A stretch of DNA of 64,000 nt from Sva-07 sp963752815 (GCA_963752815.1 CAVVZI010000006.1:620001-684000), one strand, 5' to 3'. Positions 45,597-56,034 are shown, counted from the first letter of the stretch. The notes: a model not told the origin generated them from the letters alone. A program made the numbers and translations.

Positions 45597-46720
45597 GATG
45601 CCGAAGATGTTACGGCGACCCGCTCGATCAACCTGGCCAAGGCGCCACGACGGTGCACCTCGCCACGAACGGCGGCAGCGGTCGACAGCGCGGTGCACGC
45701 GGCCGGATCCGTACGGAGCCGTTCGATCTCGCTGCCCAGGCGGGCGAGTTCGTCGTCGCGGAGCATCACGGCGCCTCCCACCTCGGTGAGCCACTCGATG
45801 TTGTCGCGCTGGTGGTCGTCGGTCGCGCCCGGCCACGGCACCAGGATCGACGGGATGCCGGTCGCCGCCACCTCGTGCACCGTGCTCGCTCCGCCACGAC
45901 CCACGAGCAGGTCGGCGGCCGCGTACACCGCCGCCATGTTCGGCTCGTAGCCGACGACCCGGTGGATCACCCCCGGTTCGCCCTCGATGCGCTCGATGTC
46001 TGCCGCGAAACGCTCTCCGGCCACCTGGTGGACGGCGAGGCCGACGTCGTCGCGATGATCGACCAGGTAGTTCCTGATCGCGTCGTTCAGCGGCCCCGAG
46101 CCGAGTGACCCGCCCATCACCGCCACCACGAACCGGTCGTCGGGGATCTCGAGGGCCTCTCGGGCCGACGCTCGATCGGCGACCCGGTCGACATCGAGGA
46201 TCGCCCGCCGCAGCGGGGCGCCCGTCACCTCCGCCCGCGGCAGGGGTGACCCCTCGAACGCCACCGCGGACGCGGCCGCGCGCCGGGCGGCGAGCCGGCT
46301 GGCGCGGCCCGGTGTCCGGTCGTAGGAGACGACCACGATCGGTACGTCGAGCCGCTCGGCGGCGAACACCGAGGGCATGCTCGCGTAACCCCCGACCGAG
46401 ACGACCACGCTGGGTCGGTCGTCGCGGAACGCCCGGATCATCGAGCGGGTGGCCGACGCCATCTTCGGCACGAACCCGAGGTTCCGCCGGTCGAGGCGGC
46501 GTTGGAAGCCGACGACGTCGCAGAACGTGTGCGGGAACGGCGTGTCGGGGAGCAATCGGCGCTCGATCCCGCGCTCGGAACCGACGTAGCGGATCGTCGC
46601 GGGATCGTGACCGCTCGCCACCAGGGCCTCGGCCACTGCGATCGCCGGCAGGACGTGCCCCGCCGTGCCGCCACCCGTGACGACGGCGAAGCAACCGGGC
46701 CCCTCCGTCGTCGTGGTCAC
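45593..46720 (-). CDS. murG: UDP-GlcNAc:lipid I GlcNAc transferase
   Basis: MurG makes lipid II on the inner membrane face. The 375-residue GT-B enzyme has the N-terminal GGGTAGHVLPAIAVAEAL and VSVGGYASMPSVFAA, and the C-terminal VMGGSLGSGPLNDAI and GRGGASTVHEVAATGIPSIL donor-binding motifs. GTG at 46720 is used because it overlaps the ftsW stop as GTGA; the downstream murC start overlaps the murG stop in the same manner. Confidence 0.95.
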   Translation of the reverse strand: MTTTTEGPGCFAVVTGGGTAGHVLPAIAVAEALVASGHDPATIRYVGSERGIERRLLPDTPFPHTFCDVVGFQRRLDRRNLGFVPKMASATRSMIRAFRDDRPSVVVSVGGYASMPSVFAAERLDVPIVVVSYDRTPGRASRLAARRAAASAVAFEGSPLPRAEVTGAPLRRAILDVDRVADRASAREALEIPDDRFVVAVMGGSLGSGPLNDAIRNYLVDHRDDVGLAVHQVAGERFAADIERIEGEPGVIHRVVGYEPNMAAVYAAADLLVGRGGASTVHEVAATGIPSILVPWPGATDDHQRDNIEWLTEVGGAVMLRDDELARLGSEIERLRTDPAACTALSTAAAVRGEVHRRGALARLIERVAVTSSAS

Positions 46721-48045
46721 GATCGAACGACTCGACGGGCCACCGACAGCAGCAGACCGGCGGCGGTCATGCTGACGAACAGCGAACTGCCGCCGGCCGA
46801 GAAGAACGGCAACGTCAGGCCCGTGACGGGCAGCCGACCGACGACCCCGCCGAGGTTGACGACCGCCTGCACGCCGAACCATGTGGCGATACCACCGGCC
46901 AGGAGCATGCCGAAGCGATCCGGCGCGGCCAGGGCGGTCTGGATCCCGAAGCCGACGAGCATGATGAACCCGCCGATCACCGCCGCGGTGCCGACGAAGC
47001 CCAACTCGTCGGCGATCACGGCGAAGATGAAATCGCTCTGGGCGTAGGGCAGATAGCCGAGTTTGCCCTTGCCACCACCGATGCCCGACCCGGTGAGCCC
47101 GCCCGAGGCGATGCTCAGATAGCCCTGGTAGATCTGGTAGGCGAGGTGGTCCTTCTCGGCGGCGACGTTGGTGAAGGCCGTGAAGCGGGCGAGCCGACGC
47201 GGGCTCGACACGACGAACAGCAGGGCGATCGCCGCGCCGCCGACGGTGACGGTGGCGAGGTGGGTGATCGGCACACCGGCGATCCACGCGACCGACAGGA
47301 CGATGGCGGCCAGCACGAGCGCCGAGCCGAGGTCGCCCTGGGCGAGGCAGAGCCCTGCCCCCACCCCGGCGAGCAACGCGATCGGCACGATGGCCCGGCG
47401 GGCCTCGACGACATCGTCGGCTCGACGGGCGAGCAGGTCGGCGGCGAGCACGACCACGGCGAGTTTGAGGAACTCCGACGGCTGGACACTGAGCCCGCCG
47501 AGCCGGATCCAGGAGCTGGCCCCGTTGACGTTGGCGCCGAGCCCGGGGATGAACGGCAGCGACATGGCGATCACACCGAGCAGGCCGAGCGGGATCACGA
47601 GCTTGCGCCACATCTGGTAGGGGTACCGGGCCGCGATGACGAGGCTGAGGAGCCCGAGCCCCGCCCAGGTGGCCTGCTTGCTGAAGATGCGGTACGGCGA
47701 ATGGCCGAGATTGGCTTCGGTGACTGCCGATGCCGACAGCACCATCACGAGGCCGAGCATCACGAACACCGCCACCACGGCGGCGATCGCGTAGTAGGTC
47801 CCCGTCGGCGGTCCGAGTTCCGCGGTGCGCGTCGATCGCCCGGCCCGCGCCGCGCCGAGCCGGGCGCGGGCCTCGGCCGGTGTGATGCGCTTCTTGGTGG
47901 CGCTGCGCAGCCAGCGGCGCGTCGCATCCGTGGTGACCGGGGACGACGCCGTCCGCCGGGTCGGCGCAGGTGCGAGGGTCGTCGGTCCGTGCAGACGCTC
48001 GAGCGCGGCGCGACGGCGATCACTGATGGTGAGCGGAGCGGTCAT
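46717..48045 (-). CDS. ftsW: SEDS peptidoglycan glycosyltransferase FtsW
   Basis: The 442-residue protein has a basic cytoplasmic N-terminus of about 80 residues and ten predicted membrane segments, with the SEDS signatures WIRLGGLSVQPSEFLKLA, LAQGDLGSALVLAAI and PVTGLTLPFFSAGGSSL. FtsW polymerises lipid II with its partner FtsI. Its ATG overlaps the murD stop (ATGA). It lies between murD and murG as in most dcw clusters. Confidence 0.95.
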   Translation of the reverse strand: MTAPLTISDRRRAALERLHGPTTLAPAPTRRTASSPVTTDATRRWLRSATKKRITPAEARARLGAARAGRSTRTAELGPPTGTYYAIAAVVAVFVMLGLVMVLSASAVTEANLGHSPYRIFSKQATWAGLGLLSLVIAARYPYQMWRKLVIPLGLLGVIAMSLPFIPGLGANVNGASSWIRLGGLSVQPSEFLKLAVVVLAADLLARRADDVVEARRAIVPIALLAGVGAGLCLAQGDLGSALVLAAIVLSVAWIAGVPITHLATVTVGGAAIALLFVVSSPRRLARFTAFTNVAAEKDHLAYQIYQGYLSIASGGLTGSGIGGGKGKLGYLPYAQSDFIFAVIADELGFVGTAAVIGGFIMLVGFGIQTALAAPDRFGMLLAGGIATWFGVQAVVNLGGVVGRLPVTGLTLPFFSAGGSSLFVSMTAAGLLLSVARRVVRS

Positions 48046-49427
48046 GATCGATCTCCCGGTTCAGGGTGGGCCGCGGCGGGGCGGCGAGGCTGGCGTTGGA
48101 GGGCATCGACGAGCGTTCGGAAATGGTCACCGCGGGCCTCGAATCCGGTGTACTGGTCGAAGCTCGCGCAGCCGGGCGACAACAGCACGGTCTGGCCCGG
48201 CGAGGCGATCCGCGCCGCCAGTTCGACCGCTTCGTCGAGCGTGTCGACGACCTCGACGCGGTCGACGTCGCTGAACAGCCGTGCCAGTGCCGGCCCGGTG
48301 TGGCCGATGGCGATCAACGCGTCGACGCGATCGGGTTCGGCTGCCATCGGCGACAGGTCGACGCCCTTGTCGTACCCGCCGGCGATCAGGACGATGCCGC
48401 GAAAGCTGCGGATCGCCGCCGACGCGGCGTGGGGCGTGGTCGCCTTGGAGTCGTTGTACCACCCGACCCCGTCGATGTCGGCGAGGTGTTCCAGGCGGTG
48501 CTTCGGCCCGACGAACGTAGCCAGGGCCGTCCCGACGGCATCGGTCTCGACGAGCCCGGACTCGAGGACCAGTGCCGAGGCAGCCAATGCGTTCGTGATG
48601 TCGTGCGGCAGCGCGCGGCGCATCGCACCCACGTCGGCCAACGTCCCGTGGGGACCTGTGAGCACCTCGCGGCCACCGGTCGTCGAGCGTCGATAGTCGC
48701 CACGGTCGAGCCCGAACGTGACGTGCCGCGCCGCCGACTGGTCGAGGTGCCGGATCACGACCGGATCGTTTGCCGAGCCGATCGAGGTGTCGTCCGTACG
48801 TTGGTTGGCGAAGATGCGGCCCTTCGCCGCCTCGTACGACGCCATCGACGTGTGCCAGTTGAGGTGATCGGGTGCGAGGTTGAGCCACGCCGCCGCCTCG
48901 GCGCGGAACGTCGGCGTCCATGCCAGCCGGAAACTCGTGCACTCCACCACGAACGCGTCGACGTCGAGGTCGATCGCGTCCACGAGGGGCGTGTCGGTGT
49001 TGCCGGCATCGATCGTGCGGACACCGCCGGCACGCAGCATCTCGACGGTCAGCAGGGTCGTCGTCGTCTTCCCGTCGGTCCCCGTGATGGCGAGGATCGG
49101 ACGCGGCCCGCCGTCGCGGTCCTGCTCCCAGCGGTACGCCAACTCGATCTCCGACGCGAGGTCCACGCCGTGCCGGTGTGCGGCGTCGATGACCGCGTGC
49201 GTCTCCGGCACCCCCGGAGCCGGGCACACGAGATCGCACGACCCGACCAGGCGTTCGAGCTCCGCCTCGGTCGGTGTCGGGAGCAGTTCCACACCCAGGT
49301 CCTCGGCCAACTGCCGACGTTCGTCGGTGACGTCGTCGTCGACGACGATGACGTCGACACCGCGGTCCCGGAGGGCGCGCGCCGTCGACGCTCCCGCAAC
49401 GGCGAATCCGTAGACCAGCGCCGTCAC
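48042..49427 (-). CDS. murD: UDP-N-acetylmuramoylalanine--D-glutamate ligase
   Basis: MurD adds D-glutamate to UDP-MurNAc-Ala. The 461-residue enzyme has VYGFAVAGASTARALRDRG at the N-terminus, the ATP loop ITGTDGKTTTTLL, the central NLAPDHLNWHTSM and the C-terminal YNDSKATTPHAASAAI. The start is GTG at 49427, overlapping the mraY stop (GTGA); a longer frame extending into mraY was rejected. Confidence 0.95.
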   Translation of the reverse strand: MTALVYGFAVAGASTARALRDRGVDVIVVDDDVTDERRQLAEDLGVELLPTPTEAELERLVGSCDLVCPAPGVPETHAVIDAAHRHGVDLASEIELAYRWEQDRDGGPRPILAITGTDGKTTTTLLTVEMLRAGGVRTIDAGNTDTPLVDAIDLDVDAFVVECTSFRLAWTPTFRAEAAAWLNLAPDHLNWHTSMASYEAAKGRIFANQRTDDTSIGSANDPVVIRHLDQSAARHVTFGLDRGDYRRSTTGGREVLTGPHGTLADVGAMRRALPHDITNALAASALVLESGLVETDAVGTALATFVGPKHRLEHLADIDGVGWYNDSKATTPHAASAAIRSFRGIVLIAGGYDKGVDLSPMAAEPDRVDALIAIGHTGPALARLFSDVDRVEVVDTLDEAVELAARIASPGQTVLLSPGCASFDQYTGFEARGDHFRTLVDALQRQPRRPAAAHPEPGDRS

Positions 49428-50476
49428 GGCGTACCGCCCGCCACGTTCGTGAAGTCGGCGATGAAGATGCCGAGTGCCACCGCCACGCAGATCGCCGAGA
49501 TCAACCAGAAGCGGATGATCACGGTCGTCTCCGGCCAGCCCACCAACTCGAAGTGGTGATGGATCGGCGACATGCGGAACAGTCGACGCTTGCGGCCCGA
49601 CGCCTTGAAGACGCCCATCTGGACGGCGACCGAACCGGCCTCGATGACGTTGATCGCGCAGATCAACACGAGCAGGAGCGACGTGTTCAGCGTGAGTGCA
49701 CAGAAGGCGAGGGCCGAGCCGAGGGCGAGCGCGCCGACGTCGCCCATGATGATCCGTGCGGGCGCCGCGTTCCACCACAGGAATCCGAGGCATCCCCCGG
49801 CGAAGGCGGCGGCGAACACACCCATGTCGAGTGGGTTGACGATCGAGCCGTAGATGTCCGGGTTACGGAACGCCCAGTAGGCGATGATCGTGAAGGCACC
49901 GAAGCCCATCAGTGCCGATCCCGCCGCCAATCCGTCGAGCCCGTCGGTGACGTTGACGGCGTTGGTCGTCGCCCAGATGATCATCCCGGCCCAGATGATC
50001 CAGACGACGGTCGGCACCTCGAAGCCCACGTCGGGCCGGGTGATCGCGATCGTCTCGGAGATGCCCGTTCCCACCACGAGCCACCAGGCGAAGCCGAAGC
50101 TGGCGAGCATCGTTATGTAGTTCTTCTGCTTCCAGAAGATGCCGCGGTTGTGGCGCTTGCGGACCTTGATGAAGTCGTCGAGGAAGCCCATCGCCGCCAT
50201 GAACAGCACGCCGACCCAGACGATCATCGTCTGATCGGAGAATGCCAGCCCCGGACGGATGTGGGCGACCAGCCAGCCGATGAGCGCGGCGACGACGATG
50301 GCGATGCCACCCATCGTCGGCGTGCCCTGCTTGTGCATGTGGTGTTCGGGACCGTGATCCTCCTTGCCGAGGATCGGCTGGCCCTGGCCGCGGGTCCGGA
50401 AGAACACGATCAGGTATCGCGTGCCGAACAGCGCCACGACCATCGCCGTACCGCCGGCGAGCATGATGGCGATCAC
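49424..50476 (-). CDS. mraY: Phospho-N-acetylmuramoyl-pentapeptide-transferase
   Basis: MraY transfers phospho-MurNAc-pentapeptide to undecaprenyl phosphate, making lipid I. The 350-residue, ten-helix protein has GTPTMGGIAIVVAALIGW, MGFLDDFIKVRKRHNRG, TNAVNVTDGLDGLAAGSA with catalytic aspartates, and PIHHHFELVGWPETTVIIRF. Its ATG overlaps the murE stop (ATGA). No murF lies between murE and mraY, where it is normally found. Confidence 0.97.
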   Translation of the reverse strand: MIAIMLAGGTAMVVALFGTRYLIVFFRTRGQGQPILGKEDHGPEHHMHKQGTPTMGGIAIVVAALIGWLVAHIRPGLAFSDQTMIVWVGVLFMAAMGFLDDFIKVRKRHNRGIFWKQKNYITMLASFGFAWWLVVGTGISETIAITRPDVGFEVPTVVWIIWAGMIIWATTNAVNVTDGLDGLAAGSALMGFGAFTIIAYWAFRNPDIYGSIVNPLDMGVFAAAFAGGCLGFLWWNAAPARIIMGDVGALALGSALAFCALTLNTSLLLVLICAINVIEAGSVAVQMGVFKASGRKRRLFRMSPIHHHFELVGWPETTVIIRFWLISAICVAVALGIFIADFTNVAGGTP

Positions 50477-51952
50477 GCCCTACCCCCCAGCAAGTCGGCC
50501 TCCAGGAGTTCGGTGATCACGGCCCGGTCGTCGAAGTCGACGACGCGGTCACCCAGGTCCTGCGTTCGTTCGTGACCCTTGCCGGCCACGACGAGTACGT
50601 CCCCTGGCGTCAGCGGGGCGAGTCCGGCGGCGATCGCGGTTCGGCGATCTGGCTCGACCTGGATGTCGACGTCGGTGTCGTTCATCCCGCCGAGGATGTC
50701 ACGGATGATCGCGTTCGGTTCCTCATGGCGCGGGTTGTCCGATGTGACGATCACGCGATCGGCGAGGCGGGCGACCACCGCGCCCATCTCGGGGCGCTTC
50801 TCGCGATCACGGTCGCCGCCGGCCCCGAACACGATCGCCACGGTCGAACCGGTGTCGGCGATCGCGCGCGCCGAGCGGAGGACTTCGGCCAACCCGTCGG
50901 GGGTGTGGGCGTAGTCGACGACCACGGTGAGCCCCGCGCTCGTTGCGGCCGGCACCGCTTCGAACCGGCCGGGAATGGGGTTCGTCGCGGCCAGGCCGGC
51001 GACGGCGACGTGCGGCTCGACGCCGAGTTCCACGGCGGTGACGAGCGCGGCGTGGGAGTTGGCGACGTTGAAGTGACCGCCGATCGGCACGGTCACGTCG
51101 ATGGCGCCCCAGCGGTACGAGTGCGAAGAGCCGTCCACGACGAGGTCGTCGAGGTCGTCGGCCGAGATCGGCACGACCCGGATGTCGTCGTCCCCGCGGC
51201 TGCTGTTCACTTGAAGGGTGTCGGCGAGCAACCGCCCGTAGGTGTCATCGACGTTGATGACGGCCAGCGGCGAGAACGCCGGGTCGAAGAGTCGGGCCTT
51301 GGCCCGGAAGTACTCCTCGGTCGAACCGTGCAGATCGAGGTGGTCCCGGCCGAGATTGGTGAACACGACCGCGTCGAACTGTGTTCCGTCGACCCGATGG
51401 AGCGCCAGGGCGTGCGACGACACCTCCATGACGGCCGCGCCGCAGCCCGGACTCCTTGAACGACGCGAGCAGCGCCTGGAGCTCCGGGGCCTCCGGGGTG
51501 GTGCGCTCGCCGTGCAGCGTGCCGACGATCCCGGTCTGCCATCCGTGCTCCTCGAAGATCGCGGCGAGCAGCTGCGCGGTGGTGGTCTTGCCGTTGGTGC
51601 CCGTGATACCGACCGTCGCCAGGTCACGGCTGGGATGGCCGTACACGGCCGCGGAGATCGGTCCGAGCCGGCGACGGGTGTCGTCGACGACGATCTGGGG
51701 AACCTCGGCGATCCCTCCGAGAGGATGATCGACGAGGAGCGCCACCGCGCCATCCGCGACCGCCTGCGCGGCATAGTCGTGCCCGTCGAACGCGGTACCG
51801 CGGACGCAGGCGAACAGGGTGTCGCGCCCGACGTCGCGCGAGTCGTGCGTCACGCCGCGCAGTTCGACCCCCTCGGCCGTCCCGATCACGTCGGTGACCG
51901 AACCGCGCGCGTGGTCGGCGAGCTCGTCGAGGAGCTGGTCCATCGTGATCAT
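50473..51952 (-). CDS. murE: UDP-MurNAc-tripeptide synthetase (diaminopimelate-adding), one frameshift
   Basis: From ATG 51952 the first frame gives RGVTHDSRDVGRDTLFACV, DGHDYAAQAVADGAVALLV and the ATP loop GITGTNGKTTTAQL. The second frame begins CGAAVMEVSSHALALHRVDG and contains YFRAKARLF, VDYAHTPDGLAEVL and TSDNPRHEEP. The DNPR motif is the signature of enzymes adding diaminopimelate. The break near 51449 fits one extra base in a GGGCTGCGGC context. The start codon follows ftsI by 6 bp. The corrected length is about 492 residues. Confidence 0.92.
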
Positions 51953-51958
51953 GGCTCG

Positions 51959-54054
51959 TCAGGTCGGCGCGCAGGTCGGCGCGTTCTCGTTCGGGACGAT
52001 GCCGAGCTCGTGGATCAGCGAGGGAGCCAACTCGGCGAACACCGGCGCCGCGGCGGTGCCACCGAAGCGGTCGAACGTTCCGGCCGGCGGTTCGTCGACC
52101 GAGACGAGAACCGTCACCTGCGGATCATCGGCCGGGAAGAAGCCGACGAAGCTGGCGTAGTAGACGCGCTGACCGTTCTCGTTGAAGTAGGTGCCGTTGT
52201 CGGCAGCCTTGAAGGCGGTGCCCGTCTTGCCGGCGATCGAGAGCCCTTCGACCTGGGCGCGGGTGGCGGTGCCCTGGCACACGACCTGGCGCATCATCTC
52301 GGTGGTCTGGGCGGCCGCTTCCGGCGAGACCACGACGTGCGACTCGGACGGTGGCGTCTCGGTGGTCGTGCCGTCGGCTCCGACGATGGAACTGACGAGT
52401 TTCGGCGCGACATAGACGCCGCCGTTGGCGATCGTGTTGATCGCGGCCACGAGCTGCAGCGACGTGCTCGACACACCCTGGCCGTAGGCGACCGTCACGC
52501 GCTCGCTGCCCCAGAGGTCGTCGGCCTTCTTGAGGATGCCCGCCGACTCGCCCGGGAAGTCGAGCGCTGTCTTCTGACCGAGGCCGAACGCCGCCATGTA
52601 GTCGCGGTGCCGGTACCGACCCATGAGTTCCTGCACCGTGATCGTGCCGATGTTCGACGAATCGATCAGGATCTTCGAGACCGACATGGGCTCGGTCGGG
52701 TGCTGCTCGGCGTCGGTCAGCAGGTCGTCGGCGTACTGCTTGCGCCAGGGCACTTCGAAGTACGTGTCGGGCGTGACGAGACCGTCGCTCAGTGCACTGG
52801 AGATCGTGATGACCTTCGCCACCGAACCCGGTTCGTACGCGTCCACGGCGGCGTAGTTGCCCGACGTCACCTCGTACTGGCCCGTCTCGTCGCTGCGCCG
52901 CACCGATGCCATCGCCAGGATGTCGCCGGTGTGCGGTGCCATCACGATGGCCGTGGCGCCACGGGCACCCAGTTCGCTCACCCGTTCGAGGAGCACCTGC
53001 TCGGCGGAGAACTGGATCGAACGATCGAGCGTGAGCACGAGGTCGTCGCCGGGGATCGGCGCTTCGGTGACGGTCTCGGATCCGGGGATCGACCGGTTCC
53101 CGGGCGCGACTTCGCGGGACATCTCGCCGCCGGTACCGCTGAGCATGTCGTCGTACTGCATCTCGAGGCCGGCGATGCCGGTGCCGTCGATGTTGGTCTT
53201 GCCGATCACGCTGCGTCCGGTCTCGCCACCGGGCATTTCGCGCCGGTCCTCCCGATCGACGTTGACGCCGGGGAGCTCGAGGCTCGAGATCTGGTCGCCG
53301 AGCGCGGCGTCGATCTGGCGGGCGACGTACACGAATCCGCGCTGCTTGCTGTCGACCTCGGCCTCCAGTTCGGAGACCTTCTCGTCGGACAGGTCGAGCA
53401 GGTCGTCGAGCGTCTGGATCGTGGCGGTGCCGTTGTCGATGAGTTTCGGGTTGATCGAGATGGTGGCGGCGGGCACCGAGATCGACAGCTCGTTGCCGTT
53501 GCGGTCGAAGATGGCGCCGCGCTGCGCGGGCACGTCCCACGTGCGGGTCCACTGCGCCGCGCCCTCCTCGCGGTACGCCTCGGCTTCGGTGGTCTGCAAC
53601 GCGGCGACACGGGCGACGACCACCAGCAACAGCGCGGCGATGACGACCAGCGCGGCGATCAGCCGGAATCGAGGCGACCCCGCACGACGCGGGGTGCGCT
53701 TGCGTGGTGGCGGCGCCTGCACCCGCGCCCGGTTGCGCGGGGGATGCTTGCGGGTGGCCGATCGAGCGCCGGCCTTGACGGCTTCGAGCCGACCTTGTCC
53801 GGCTTCGACCCCGCCTTGTCCGGCTTCGACCCCGCCTTGTCCGGCTTCGCCGGGGAACGCGTCGAGCGGGTCCGCGGCGGCACCGAACGGGTCGGACCGC
53901 TGGCGTGGCGGCGCACCGTCGGCGCGGCCGATGCGGTGGGCGCGGACGGTTTCGTGGTCCGGGTCTTCGGAGCGGACCCGGCGGATGCGGCACGGCCCGA
54001 CCCGGTCGCGCGGACCGTCCCGTGCGTCCGATACGCACCGACGCGTTCGCTCAC
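51959..54054 (-). CDS. ftsI: Peptidoglycan D,D-transpeptidase FtsI (PBP3), probable frameshift in the N-terminal tail
   Basis: The enzyme has one transmembrane helix (FRLIAALVVIAALLLVVVA), the dimerisation region (QRGAIFDRNGNELSISV) and the transpeptidase domain with SxxK in EPGSVAKVI, SxN in DSSNIGT and KTG in GKTGTAF. GTG 54054 overlaps the ftsL stop (GTGA) and opens a basic tail MSERVGAYRTHGTV containing three 7-residue KPDKxGS repeats (21-bp tandem repeat, about 53790-53849). That frame joins the core only if one C is restored to the C5 run at 53739-53743. The core frame itself is open to 54181, but that start would overlap ftsL by 130 bp. Confidence 0.9.
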
Positions 54055-54644
54055 GGCTGGTCCCCTGTCTGGTCGGCGTTCGTATCGGTCTCGGCGGCGG
54101 TCGCATCGGTTTCGGCGGCGGGCTCGGCGGTCTTGGCGGTGTGGGTGGCGAGCTCCCGGGCCGAGACCGCCTTGACGTCACGGAACTGCTGGAGCGGATC
54201 GGTGTCGACGATGATCCGAGACGTGGCGTCGACCGTTCCCGCCGCAGCGAGCTGAACAGCGACCGCCTCGGGCGTGACGCGGACGAAATCGCTCGAGTCG
54301 CCCCGCCCCATCCCCAACGCTCCGGCGGCCTCGGCGAGACGGACCGGTGAGCGCAGTTCGGCGCGCTGGTACCGGAGGTCGTCGAACAGCTCGCGCTGCT
54401 CGGCCACCGCCCGGTCGAGACGATCGATACGCAGTTGGCGCTCGGCGAGCTGGGTGTGGAACACCGCGGCTCCGAGGAGCCCGCCGAACAGCGCCGTCCA
54501 CGCCAGGGCTCCGACGACCGCCGGCCAGCGCCGACGCTTCGGCACGACCGCGAGGGCCGGCTTCACCACGGTCTGGTGCCGCGGCGCGCGCGCTCGGATC
54601 GAGCCTCCGGTCGTCGACGGTTCGCGACGTAGTGCCAGGGCCAT
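54051..54644 (-). CDS. ftsL: Cell division protein FtsL-like
   Basis: The 197-residue protein has a basic N-terminus, one transmembrane helix (VVGALAWTALFGGLLGAAVF) and a short coiled coil (RQLRIDRLDRAVAEQRELF), the FtsL/DivIC-like layout, then an acidic alanine/threonine-rich C-terminal extension. FtsL-type proteins bridge FtsQ and FtsI/FtsW. Identification rests on topology and position between rsmH and ftsI. The ATG at 54644 overlaps the rsmH stop by one base (TGATG). Confidence 0.87.
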   Translation of the reverse strand: MALALRREPSTTGGSIRARAPRHQTVVKPALAVVPKRRRWPAVVGALAWTALFGGLLGAAVFHTQLAERQLRIDRLDRAVAEQRELFDDLRYQRAELRSPVRLAEAAGALGMGRGDSSDFVRVTPEAVAVQLAAAGTVDATSRIIVDTDPLQQFRDVKAVSARELATHTAKTAEPAAETDATAAETDTNADQTGDQP

Positions 54645-55621
54645 CAGCGGTCCTTCCGGTCGGCATTGGCGATCGGATCGATCTTCTCGACCACCCGGAG
54701 CCGTGCCGACGCGGCGCGACGGTTCGCCTCGCGCTCGGCATTGCTCGGACGCTTGGGAACGCCGCGCACGAGGCGGACGGTCTGTACCGCACCGCACACG
54801 CAGGGGAGATCGGGCGGGCACTCGCACGCTCCGGCGGCGACGGCGAAGCGCTCTTTGACGATGCGGTCTTCACCCGAGTGGTACGCCAGCACCGCGATGC
54901 GGCCACCGGTGCGGGTGGCCTCGACCGCCTGGTCGAGTGCGCTCGGCAAGACCTCGAGTTCGCCGTTGACCTCGATCCGAATGGCCTGGAACGTCCGTTT
55001 CGCCGGGTGTCCGCCCGTACGTCGCGCGGCGGCCGGGATCGCGGTCGTGACCACTTCCGCGAGCTCGGTCGTCGACTGGAGCGGACGTGCGGCGACGATC
55101 GCCCGGGCGATGCGTCGGGCGAAGCGCTCGTCGCCGTACCGACGGATGACGTCGGCCAGTTCCCGCTCGTCGTAGCCGTTGACGACGTCGGCCGCCGACC
55201 AGCGCTGATCGGCGTCCATGCGCATGTCGAGGGGGCCCTCGTTGCGGTACGAGAAGCCGCGGTCCGCGTGGTCGAGCTGCGGTGACGACACGCCGAGGTC
55301 GAACAGGGCGCCGCTGATCTCGTCGACGCCGTGGTCGTCGAGCGCCTCGGCGAGCTGGTCGAATCGGCGATGGCTCGTGCGCACGCGGGGAGCGAACTCG
55401 GACAGCGCCTCGGACGCGGCGTCGAGTGCCTCGGCGTCCTGGTCGATGCCGAGGACGTCGATCTGCGGGTGGTGGCGCAACAGCGAGGCGCTGTGCCCGC
55501 CCCCGCCGAGGGTCGCATCGACGACGGTGCCGGGCGGCACCATCGCGAAGAGTTCGGTGATCTCGTCGAGCATCACGGGACGATGTTCGAATCCGGTGGA
55601 GTCCGGTTCGTCGGCGCTCAT
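54644..55621 (-). CDS. rsmH: 16S rRNA (cytosine(1402)-N4)-methyltransferase
   Basis: RsmH (MraW) methylates C1402 of 16S rRNA. The 325-residue protein has HRPVMLDEITELF, the SAM-binding VVDATLGGGGHSASLL, LFDLGVSSPQLDHADRGFSY, KRTFQAIRIEVNGEL and the C-terminal VRLVRGVPKRPSNAE. ATG 55621 overlaps the mraZ stop (ATGA). It is the second gene of the dcw cluster, as usual. Confidence 0.96.
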   Translation of the reverse strand: MSADEPDSTGFEHRPVMLDEITELFAMVPPGTVVDATLGGGGHSASLLRHHPQIDVLGIDQDAEALDAASEALSEFAPRVRTSHRRFDQLAEALDDHGVDEISGALFDLGVSSPQLDHADRGFSYRNEGPLDMRMDADQRWSAADVVNGYDERELADVIRRYGDERFARRIARAIVAARPLQSTTELAEVVTTAIPAAARRTGGHPAKRTFQAIRIEVNGELEVLPSALDQAVEATRTGGRIAVLAYHSGEDRIVKERFAVAAGACECPPDLPCVCGAVQTVRLVRGVPKRPSNAEREANRRAASARLRVVEKIDPIANADRKDR

Positions 55622-56034
55622 CGGGCGCCTCCCGCGATCTCCTGCTGTCCGACCTGTTCGCTGTGCCGGTAGGCCTCCGGGTGCCAGATCTCGATCTGGT
55701 CGAGCGATCCGAGCACCATCACGGCTCCCTGCTGTTCGATCCCGGCGTGTTCGCGGAGGCGGCCGTCGAGCGTGATGCGACCCTGCTTGTCGATCGCGGC
55801 ATGAACCGCCGACGATGCGAACGCCCGCTTGCGGTCGCGACTCACCTCGCCGCGGCGGACCTGTTCGATCACTTCGGCGGCCTGGGCCTGGAACGACTCC
55901 TCGCTGCGCACGGTGACGCAACCATCGTCGCCGATGAACAGATAGCAGTGCTCACCGAGGTCGGCACGGAACGGCGATGGCAGCGCCACTCGCCCCCGCT
56001 CGTCGAGCTGTCGCTCGTGAACCCCGACAAACAC
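55618..56034 (-). CDS. mraZ: Transcriptional regulator MraZ
   Basis: MraZ represses its own dcw operon by binding repeated TGGG boxes. The 138-residue protein has two SpoVT/AbrB-like halves: HERQLDERGRVALPSPFRADL and IDKQGRITLDGRLREHAGI, each with the conserved Asp/Lys-x-GR turn. The start is GTG at 56034. At least four TGGGG boxes with 10-11 bp spacing lie 74-110 bp upstream, overlapping a promoter, so autoregulation is well supported. Confidence 0.95.
   Translation of the reverse strand: MFVGVHERQLDERGRVALPSPFRADLGEHCYLFIGDDGCVTVRSEESFQAQAAEVIEQVRRGEVSRDRKRAFASSAVHAAIDKQGRITLDGRLREHAGIEQQGAVMVLGSLDQIEIWHPEAYRHSEQVGQQEIAGGAR

Noticed and set aside
54055..54181. Upstream ATG at 54181 as ftsI start
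   Set aside because: It would overlap ftsL by 130 bp; a GTG at 54054 overlaps the ftsL stop as in the rest of the cluster.
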